14,181 nucleotides of DNA from the NCBI GenBank assembly GCA_964416315.1, contig CAYQDR010000123.1, forward strand, positions 1 through 14,181, written 5' to 3'. The notes beneath the pieces were generated by a model, which worked only from the letters and a program-made list of their open reading frames with translations, was not told where the DNA came from and made no database searches. Shown in pieces: positions 7,021 through 12,078 of the stretch; position 1 is the first letter of the stretch, and each line of letters starts with the position of its first letter. Origin of the DNA: CAYQDR01 sp964416315. GTDB taxonomy: Bacteria; Methylomirabilota; Methylomirabilia; Rokubacteriales; DASRDR01. The position numbers and the translations under genes were made by a program.

Positions 7021-7541
7021 ATGTCACCCGGCATGCTGCTGATCGCGGTCCTGTGTCCCCCCGCCTACTGCGCCATCCACCGAAAGTGGCCGGGCTTCGT
7101 CGTCGCCACGCCCTTCTGGGCACTCGCGATCTGGCTCGTATGGGGGGGATCCCTCACTGGCGCTGGGACCCGTGGCCGGCCATCAGCGGGCTGGCCTTCT
7201 GGCTCTTCTGCGCGGCCCTCGCGCTCTCCTATACGTGGCGCTGGCTCAGGCCGCTCAAGTACGTCGTCCTGGCCGTCCTCCTCTTCGTGCCCGTTGTCAC
7301 GTTCTTCAGCCAGCACGTCGTGGTGAAGGCGCGATTGGGAGCAGACCAGGGCACGCTTGCCGCCATGCGGTCCGCCATCGCGATCTACTACGGCCAGCAC
7401 AGGGGCTACCCGGACCATCCCGGCAACTACGTCAATCCGAGTCCTCCCATCTTCCAGTGCGTGAACCTGACGTACGCCTACAGCCCGAGCACGGGGGAGC
7501 TCAAGATCACCTCCGCGAACACCCCGGACGACTGCCCCTAG
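7021..7541 (+). CDS. Multi-spanning membrane protein with pilin-like C-terminal domain, apparent frameshift at a G7 run
   Basis: The first frame from ATG 7021 encodes hydrophobic segments (MLLIAVLCPPAYCAI; GFVVATPFWALAIWLVWGG). At the run of seven Gs (7142-7148) the coding signal moves to another frame, which continues IPHWRWDPWPAISGLAFWLF, a further hydrophobic segment (YVVLAVLLFVPVVTFF) and a soluble tail to TAG 7541. One extra G would join the halves into a protein of about 173 residues with four likely membrane helices. The tail (ADQGTLAAMRSAIAIYYGQH, then Y/G-rich strands ending CP) resembles the alpha-helix/beta segment of type IV pilin or GspG-like proteins, but there is no prepilin cleavage site before it. 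I do not recognise the family. It is the only + strand gene inside the - strand core block. The sequence alone cannot separate a sequencing error, a decayed gene and a real -1 shift; translation could also restart at ATG 7140. Confidence 0.6.
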
Positions 7542-7656
7542 CCTCGCGCCTCAACCCCGACCGCGTGCTCAGCCGGCGCGCGGGCGCGGGCGGTCGTCCG
7601 GGCACCCTACTGGATGGGCCAGGCGCCCAAACGTAGCGCGCGGCCAGGCGCGGCCG

Positions 7657-8484
7657 TCACCGCCGACCAGCCGGCTTCTGGCCCCAGACCTGGAAGACGA
7701 CGTAGGAGGTGGAGGTCGTGTCCGGGTCGGCGAGGTGGCGCCGGCAGGCGGCGACCGCCTCGTCGAGCTCGGCGTCGGTCATCAGCCCCGCGTCCACGAT
7801 CGCCCGGCGCATCGAGGCGGCCGTGTTCGGCACGAACGCGGCCATGGGGTCCTTGCTCGTGAAGCCGACCAGGCACGGTCGGAACCGAACCTCCTCGAGG
7901 CCCGCCCGACGCAGCATCCCGAACATGCCCTGGCCCACGTACGTGTCGGCGCCGACGCGCGCGAAGGCCTTGCTCATGGCCTCCTTGAGGCGGTCCCACG
8001 CGGGGTGGGACGGGTAGCAGGCGAGCGTCGTCACGTCCGCCTCCTGGACGGCCAGGGCGCCGCCGGGCCGTGTGAGCGCGACCGCCTCCGCGAGCAGCTC
8101 CTCGTGGCGACCGATCGTCGTGAACATGAACCGGAGGTGAACGAGATCGAACGACCCGCGCGGCAAGCCGGTCCGGTAGGCGTCGCCCTCGACGAACTCG
8201 ACGTTCGCGAGGCCGTTGGCCTCGGCCCAGACGCGCGCCGCCGCGAGCTTCTCGGCGTCGCCGTCGAGCCCGACCACCCGCCCGCTCGGCCCCACGCGGC
8301 GGCTCAGGAGGTTCGTGATGCCGCCGACGCCGCAGCCGAGGTCCAGGCAGCGCCAGCCTGGCCGCACGCCGATCAGCCCGAGCAGGATGTCGGCGTCGGA
8401 CTCGATGGCCGACGCCTGCATCCGCAGGCGCGCCATCTCCTCCGCGCCGGACTGGAGCGCGTAGGCCCGGGCCGCTGCCTTCAC
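7657..8484 (-). CDS. Class I SAM-dependent methyltransferase
   Basis: The 275-residue product has the Rossmann methyltransferase signature: motif I LDLGCGVGG (~residues 46-54), an acidic motif II VVGLDGD at the end of strand 2, EGDAYRTGLPRGSFDLVHLR (motifs III/IV) and LTRPGGALAVQEADV (motif V). The N-terminal GAEEMARLRMQ segment is typical of small-molecule or UbiE/Coq5-like members. The substrate cannot be read from sequence; no ribosomal-protein methylase features are evident. The GTG start (8484-8482) overlaps the rplT TGA by three bases (GTGA), so it is probably translated by coupling to rplT. That placement is unusual, because pheS normally follows rplT. An internal ATG (residue 18) is a less likely start since homologous-looking sequence precedes it. 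Confidence 0.88.
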   Translation of the reverse strand: MKAAARAYALQSGAEEMARLRMQASAIESDADILLGLIGVRPGWRCLDLGCGVGGITNLLSRRVGPSGRVVGLDGDAEKLAAARVWAEANGLANVEFVEGDAYRTGLPRGSFDLVHLRFMFTTIGRHEELLAEAVALTRPGGALAVQEADVTTLACYPSHPAWDRLKEAMSKAFARVGADTYVGQGMFGMLRRAGLEEVRFRPCLVGFTSKDPMAAFVPNTAASMRRAIVDAGLMTDAELDEAVAACRRHLADPDTTSTSYVVFQVWGQKPAGRR

Positions 8485-8834
8485 CGCTGGGCGCGGGCGG
8501 TCTCGACGAGGCGCGCGAAGGCGGCGGGGTCGGTGACCGCCAGCTCCGCCAGGATCTTCCGGTCGAGCGCGACGCCCGCCTTCTTCAGCCCGTCCATGAA
8601 CGCCGCGTAGGAGAGCCCGAGGGTCCGGCAGGCGGCGTTGATCCGGATGATCCAGAGCGAGCGGAACTCGCGCTTCTTCGCGCGCCGGTCACGGTAGGCG
8701 AACGCGAGGGCGCGCGTGACGGTGTCGTCGGCCGTGCGGTAGAGTCGCCGGCGGCCGCCCCAGTACCCCTTGGCCTGCTTGAGGACCTTCTTCCGGCGCT
8801 GACGGGTCTTCGGCCCGCCCTTGACACGGGGCAT
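8481..8834 (-). CDS. rplT: 50S ribosomal protein L20
   Basis: The 117-residue, highly basic product starts MPRVKGGPKTRQRRKKVLKQ and contains KGYWGGRRRLYRTA and RINAACRTLGLSYAAFMDGL, all diagnostic of bL20. It binds 23S rRNA early in large-subunit assembly and in several bacteria also represses its own operon by binding leader RNA. ATG 8834 follows a GAGGAGA-type ribosome binding site. It lies downstream of rpmI across a 142-base gap that holds a strong inverted repeat, and overlaps the methyltransferase gene at its 3' end. Length is standard. Confidence 0.97.
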   Translation of the reverse strand: MPRVKGGPKTRQRRKKVLKQAKGYWGGRRRLYRTADDTVTRALAFAYRDRRAKKREFRSLWIIRINAACRTLGLSYAAFMDGLKKAGVALDRKILAELAVTDPAAFARLVETARAQR

Positions 8835-8880
8835 GGCACTGTCTCCTCTCGCCTCGCTCGGGCCCGGGGGGAGGCCGCCC

Positions 8881-8934
8881 CTGCGTCGCCCGGCTCAGGC
8901 CGCGCCGCGCTGGGCAGCGCCGGTTGAGCCGCAG
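8881..8934 (-). promoter_or_regulatory. Nested inverted repeat in the rpmI-rplT gap, possible L20-type regulatory structure
   Basis: An outer stem CGGCTCA (8891-8897) / TGAGCCG (8925-8931), extendable through CTGC/GCAG, encloses a perfect hairpin GCGCT (8907-8911) / AGCGC (8916-8920). It lies about 50-90 bases before the rplT ATG in the transcript. L20 is known to autoregulate in E. coli and Bacillus, so a feedback site is a reasonable guess; no direct match to those binding sites was established, and no T-run makes it a clear terminator. Confidence 0.4.
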
Positions 8935-8976
8935 GACTCCGGCCGGCCCGATGGCCGCCGGGGCTAGGGTGAGAGC

Positions 8977-9174
8977 CTAGAGATACGGGACCAGGCGGCG
9001 GATGCGCGGCCGGTCCGCTGCGGAGATGAGCGTCGGCTTTCTGAGGTGGCGCTTCCGCTTCGACGGCTTCCACTCGTTGAGGTGCTGCTTCCACCCCTTG
9101 GAACGCATCAGCTTGCCGGTGCCGGTCGCCTTCAGCCGCTTCGCGGCGCCGCGTTTGGTCTTCAGCTTCGGCAT
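8977..9174 (-). CDS. rpmI: 50S ribosomal protein L35
   Basis: The 65-residue basic protein reads MPKLKTKRGAAKRLKATGTG at the N-terminus and continues with the family-typical HL-x-KPSKRKRHLRK segment, ending RRLVPYL. It is bL35, a small rRNA-binding component of the large subunit. The start is ATG 9174, with a purine-rich GGTGGAGA upstream. It sits in the canonical infC-rpmI-rplT order. The 42 bases between repeat copy 3 and its ATG hold the ribosome binding site. Size is standard. Confidence 0.97.
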   Translation of the reverse strand: MPKLKTKRGAAKRLKATGTGKLMRSKGWKQHLNEWKPSKRKRHLRKPTLISAADRPRIRRLVPYL

Positions 9175-9216
9175 TCCGTCTCCACCTTCCCGGACTCATG
9201 TTCGCTACGCGCCGCC

Positions 9217-9340
9217 GCGCCAGGCCGAGAACCGAGCAGCCCTAGGACGCAGGGAGGAGGCGCCCCGAGGCGTATGCCGCATACGTTGAGGGGCGCCGAC
9301 GACCGAGGACGCCGGGATGCGACGGTTATCGGCATGGCGC
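9217..9340. repeat. Structured intergenic repeat, copy 3
   Basis: This 124 bp element lies between infC and rpmI. Closing stem: GCGCCA (9217-9222) with TGGCGC (9335-9340), then CCGAGAACCG (9225-9234) with CGGTTATCGG (9323-9332). Central hairpin: perfect arms GGCGCCCC (9259-9266) and GGGGCGCC (9290-9297), inner GAGG and TTGA, tip CGTATG-CCG-CATACG (9271-9285). AGGACGC occurs at about 9244-9250 and 9306-9312, each followed by GGGA. The last element base is the first base of the complement of the infC TAG stop (9340-9342), the same abutment as copy 2 with pheS. Confidence 0.92.
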
Positions 9341-9861
9341 TAGTGCGCCCTGGGCGTCAGGATCATCACCAGATTCCGCCCCTCGAGCTTCGCGGCGCTC
9401 TCGACCAGCGCGATGTCAGTCATGTCCTTCGTCATCCGCTCGAGGAGCCGGACCCCCAGCTCGGTGTGCGCCATCTCGCGCCCGCGGAACCGGATCGTCA
9501 CCTTCGCCTTGTTCCCGTCCTGGAGGAACCGGCGGACGTGCCGCGCCTTGAACTGGTAGTCGTGCTCGTCCGTCTTCGGTCCCATCTTCACTTCCTTGAC
9601 CTGGATGATCGTCTGCTTCTTGCGGGCATCCTTCGCGCGCCGGCTCTGCTGGTACTTGAACTTCCCGAAGTCCATGATCCGGCAGACCGGCGGCAGCGCC
9701 TCGGGCGCCACCTCGACCAGGTCGAGCTCGCGCTCCGCGGCGATCTTGAGCGCCTCGCTGATTGGCAGAATCCCGAGCTGCTCGCCCTCCCCCGTGATGA
9801 CCCGGACCTCCCGGGCCCGAATGCCCTCGTTGACGCGGAGCTCCTTGTGCAGTGTCGTGAT
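9340..9861 (-). CDS. infC: Translation initiation factor IF-3, AUC start codon
   Basis: The product (173 residues from the inferred start) has the IF3-N domain (RVNEGIRAREVRVI, GEQLGILPISEALKIA, PPVCRIMDFGKFKYQ), the basic linker (KKQTIIQVKEVK) and the IF3-C domain (KVTIRFRGREMAH). IF3 binds the 30S subunit and rejects non-canonical start codons. No ATG, GTG or TTG sits at the correct N-terminus; the in-frame ATC at 9861-9859 does, and GGAGGG (9875-9870) is 8 bases ahead of it. AUU/AUC/AUA starts in infC are known from other bacteria, where they let IF3 limit its own synthesis. The ribosome binding site overlaps the thrS stop, with only 5 bases between the genes. A longer frame extends upstream into thrS but lacks family similarity. 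The TAG stop abuts repeat copy 3. Confidence 0.95.
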   Translation of the reverse strand: MTTLHKELRVNEGIRAREVRVITGEGEQLGILPISEALKIAAERELDLVEVAPEALPPVCRIMDFGKFKYQQSRRAKDARKKQTIIQVKEVKMGPKTDEHDYQFKARHVRRFLQDGNKAKVTIRFRGREMAHTELGVRLLERMTKDMTDIALVESAAKLEGRNLVMILTPRAH

Positions 9862-9866
9862 ACGCC

Positions 9867-11669
9867 TTACCCTCCGCCCGGCCCGACCCGCGACGTCACG
9901 GCCCGGGTCCGGATCTCGGCCGTGACCTCGGCGAGGAAGCGCTCGAGAGGCATCGCCCCCAGGTCCTCCCCGCCCCGCTTGCGGAGGCTCACCGTGCCGT
10001 CCCGAGCCTCCCGTTCGCCCACGACCAGCATGTACGGGATCTTCGCGAGCTGCGCTTCCCGCACCTTGTAGCCGAGCTTCTCGGACCGGTCGTCCAGCTC
10101 CGCCCGGAGGCCCGCGGCCTGCAGCCGCTCGAAGACCGTCCGGGCGTAAGCGGCGTGCTTCTCCGAGATCGGCAGGACGCGCGTCTGGACGGGCGCGAGC
10201 CACATCGGGAAGGCCCCCGCGAAGTGTTCCGTCAGGATCCCGATGAAGCGCTCGAACGACCCGAAGATCGCCCGGTGGATCGCGACCGGCCGCTTGGCGT
10301 GACCGTCCGCGTCGATGTACTCGAGCTGGAAGCGCTCGGGTAGCATCACGAGGTCCACCTGGACCGTCGCCATTTGCCAGTCGCGGCCGAGCGCGTCCTC
10401 GATGTGGATGTCGATCTTCGGGCCGTAGAACGTGCCCTCCCCGGGCTTGACCGTGTGAGCGAGGCCGTTGGCCTTGAGCGCCTCCTCCAGCGCCGCCTCC
10501 GCCCGGTCCCACTGCTCGGGGGTCCCCAGGAGCTTGTCGGGTCGCGTCGAGAGCCGGAACATCGGCTCGAGGTCGAACGCCCGATAGAACTCCCGCACCA
10601 GCTCGAGGACGCCGGTGATCTCGGCCTGGAGCTGATCCGGCCGGCAGTAGATGTGGGCGTCGTCCTGCGTGAACTGGCGGACGCGGAAGAGCCCGGTCAG
10701 CGTCCCCGACCGCTCGTCGCGGTGGAGCCGCCCCATCTCGGCGAAGCGGAGCGGCAGGTCCCGGTACGACCGCAGCGCGTGCCGGTAGGCGAAGGTGGAT
10801 TCCGGGCAGTTCATCGGCTTGAGGCTGAAGAGCTGCTCCTCGACCTCGACCTTGAACATGTTTTCCGCGTAGAGCTCCCAGTGCCCCGACTGCTCCCAGA
10901 GCCGCCGGTTGACCAGGATCGGCGTCGAGATCTCCTGGTAGCCGCGCGCGTCCTGCATCTCGCGCGAGTAGCGCTCCAGCTCCCGGACGACGATCATCCC
11001 CTTCGGGAGCCAGAACGGCGCGCCGGGCGAGACGTCATGGAACTCGAACAGGCTGAGCTCCCGCCCGAGCTTCCGGTGGTCCCGCCGCTTGGCCTCCTCG
11101 AGCCGCCAGAGGTGGCGGTCCAGCTCCTCCTGCGTGAACCACGCGGTCCCGTAGATCCGCTGGAGCATCGGCCGCCGCTCGTCGCCGCGCCAGTACGCCC
11201 CCGAGGTGGAGAGGAGCTTGAAGTGCTCGATGTGGCCCGTGGAGGGGACGTGCGGGCCGCGGCAGAGGTCGACGAACTCGCCCTGCCGGTAGAACGACAC
11301 GCGCGTGACCTCGGGCGGCAGGCCCTGCAGGATCTCGACCTTGAACGGCTCGCCCCGCGCCGCGTAGTCGCGGACGGCCTCCTCCCGCGAGCGCTCCTCG
11401 CGCACGATCGGGTAGTCGGCCTTCGCGAGCTCGTGCATGCGCGCTTCGATCCGCGCGAGGTCCTCGGGGCCGAACGGCTCGGGCCGGGAGAAGTCGTAGT
11501 AGAAGCCGGTCTCGATGGGTGGACCGATGGCGAGCTTCGCCCCCGGGAAGAGCTGCGTGACCGCCTGGGCCATCAGGTGCGCGCAGGAGTGCCGCAGGGT
11601 GGGCAAGGGGGCGGGCTCGCAGTCGTGCTCGCCCGCGCCCGTCAGGTGCGCCTGGACTTCGTCCGCCAT
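9867..11669 (-). CDS. thrS: Threonine--tRNA ligase lacking the TGS domain
   Basis: The 600-residue product charges tRNA-Thr. It begins only ~25 residues before the editing-domain motif LRHSCAHLMAQAV (HxxxH) and has the second editing segment FVDLCRGPH, so the usual ~60-residue N-terminal TGS domain is absent. The class II core shows FWLPKGMIVVRELE, the zinc ligands in MNCPES, DAHIYC and IHRAI, motif 2 (RLHRDERSGTL), and motif 3 around FGSFERFIGILTEHF. The C-terminal anticodon-binding domain runs from about VRVLPISEKH-like sequence (VQTRVLPISEKH) to the end. TGS-less ThrS proteins are known in several lineages. ATG 11669 follows GGAGG with short spacing. It is the first protein gene of the thrS-infC-rpmI-rplT set, about 30 bases after a strong terminator hairpin. 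Confidence 0.96.
   Translation of the reverse strand: MADEVQAHLTGAGEHDCEPAPLPTLRHSCAHLMAQAVTQLFPGAKLAIGPPIETGFYYDFSRPEPFGPEDLARIEARMHELAKADYPIVREERSREEAVRDYAARGEPFKVEILQGLPPEVTRVSFYRQGEFVDLCRGPHVPSTGHIEHFKLLSTSGAYWRGDERRPMLQRIYGTAWFTQEELDRHLWRLEEAKRRDHRKLGRELSLFEFHDVSPGAPFWLPKGMIVVRELERYSREMQDARGYQEISTPILVNRRLWEQSGHWELYAENMFKVEVEEQLFSLKPMNCPESTFAYRHALRSYRDLPLRFAEMGRLHRDERSGTLTGLFRVRQFTQDDAHIYCRPDQLQAEITGVLELVREFYRAFDLEPMFRLSTRPDKLLGTPEQWDRAEAALEEALKANGLAHTVKPGEGTFYGPKIDIHIEDALGRDWQMATVQVDLVMLPERFQLEYIDADGHAKRPVAIHRAIFGSFERFIGILTEHFAGAFPMWLAPVQTRVLPISEKHAAYARTVFERLQAAGLRAELDDRSEKLGYKVREAQLAKIPYMLVVGEREARDGTVSLRKRGGEDLGAMPLERFLAEVTAEIRTRAVTSRVGPGGG
9870..9875 (-). promoter_or_regulatory. Shine-Dalgarno that sets the infC AUC start
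   Basis: GGAGGG on the - strand lies 8 bases before the ATC at 9861 and overlaps the end of thrS, whose final codons and TAA stop follow immediately. No other start codon in the infC frame has a ribosome binding site at the right distance and a matching N-terminus. Confidence 0.75.
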
Positions 11670-11698
11670 CCGCCTCCGGGCATCACGCCCCGTGGGTG

Positions 11699-11736
11699 AA
11701 AAAAAGCATCACGGAAGGATGCCCTCCGTGATGCTT
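11699..11736 (-). terminator. Intrinsic terminator between tRNA-Val and thrS
   Basis: On the - strand, a perfect 12-bp stem (AAGCATCACGGA 11736-11725 with TCCGTGATGCTT 11715-11704) with a 9-base loop runs into seven Ts (11705-11699). This is a textbook Rho-independent terminator for transcripts coming from tRNA-Val. Since thrS starts only 30 bases later, leaving little room for a promoter, it may act as an attenuator for thrS. Confidence 0.88.
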
Positions 11737-11801
11737 CGCGATCCAGCTAATCGGGGTCGCTCACGCTGTCCGCTCGGGCACCCCTCTCCAAGAGCCGTAC
11801 G

Positions 11802-11876
11802 TGGTAGGGACGGGCGGTTTCGAACCGCCGACCTCCTGTGCGTCAGACAGGCGCTCTCCCACTGAGCTACGTCCCT
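11802..11876 (-). tRNA. tRNA-Val (anticodon GAC)
   Basis: The - strand folds as a complete cloverleaf of 75 bases including an encoded CCA: acceptor AGGGACG/CGTCCCT (7 perfect pairs), D arm GCTC...GAGC, anticodon stem CCTGT/ACAGG with loop CTGACGC (anticodon GAC, reading GUC valine codons), T arm GGCGG-TTCGAAA-CCGCC, discriminator A. A good promoter is located just upstream and an intrinsic terminator 66 bases downstream. Confidence 0.97.
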
Positions 11877-11896
11877 GTGGGCTAAGTGCGGCGCAC

Positions 11897-11926
11897 AGCG
11901 TACCAACCGGGCCTTCCGACTGTCAA
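11897..11926 (-). promoter_or_regulatory. Sigma70-type promoter for tRNA-Val
   Basis: On the - strand, a perfect -35 TTGACA (11926-11921) is followed after 18 bases by TACGCT (11902-11897), a fair -10 box. Transcription would begin near 11890, about 14 bases before the mature tRNA 5' end. It may also supply read-through transcription for thrS. Confidence 0.72.
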
Positions 11927-11944
11927 GCAAGTATTTATCCTCGG

Positions 11945-12037
11945 AGGGGGGCTTCGCCCCCCTTTACTTTGGGGGGCCGGACCTCCCCCCTCGATTGCGC
12001 GGGCGAAGCCCGCGCTCGGAGCGCTTCGGCAAGCGCT
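11945..12037. repeat. Cluster of GC-rich hairpins after the nucleotidase gene
   Basis: Within 93 bases are four palindromes: GGGGGGC-TTC-GCCCCCC (11946-11962), GGGGGG/CCCCCC (11971-11990), GCGCGGGC-GAA-GCCCGCGC (11997-12015) and AGCGCTT-CGGC-AAGCGCT (12020-12037). They lie downstream of the 5'-nucleotidase stop and upstream of the tRNA promoter, and probably end transcription from the nucleotidase operon. The first hairpin is followed by TTTACTTT only on the + strand, so on the - strand none is a classical U-tailed terminator. Tight GAA/TTC-loop palindromes of this kind are also typical of REP-like intergenic repeats. Confidence 0.6.
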
Positions 12038-12078
12038 GTGCGAACAGGCCAGCCGCTATTGCCTTTTCCAGCGTCCCC

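Noticed and set aside
9862..10512. N-terminal extension of infC by about 217 codons into thrS
   Set aside because: The extension is an out-of-frame reading of thrS without IF3 similarity; the ATC with its own ribosome binding site explains the true N-terminus.
11737..11801. T-box riboswitch ahead of thrS
   Set aside because: There is a terminator, but no convincing T-box antiterminator sequence or specifier stem-loop was found in the short leader; GGGTGCCCGAGCGG only vaguely resembles it.
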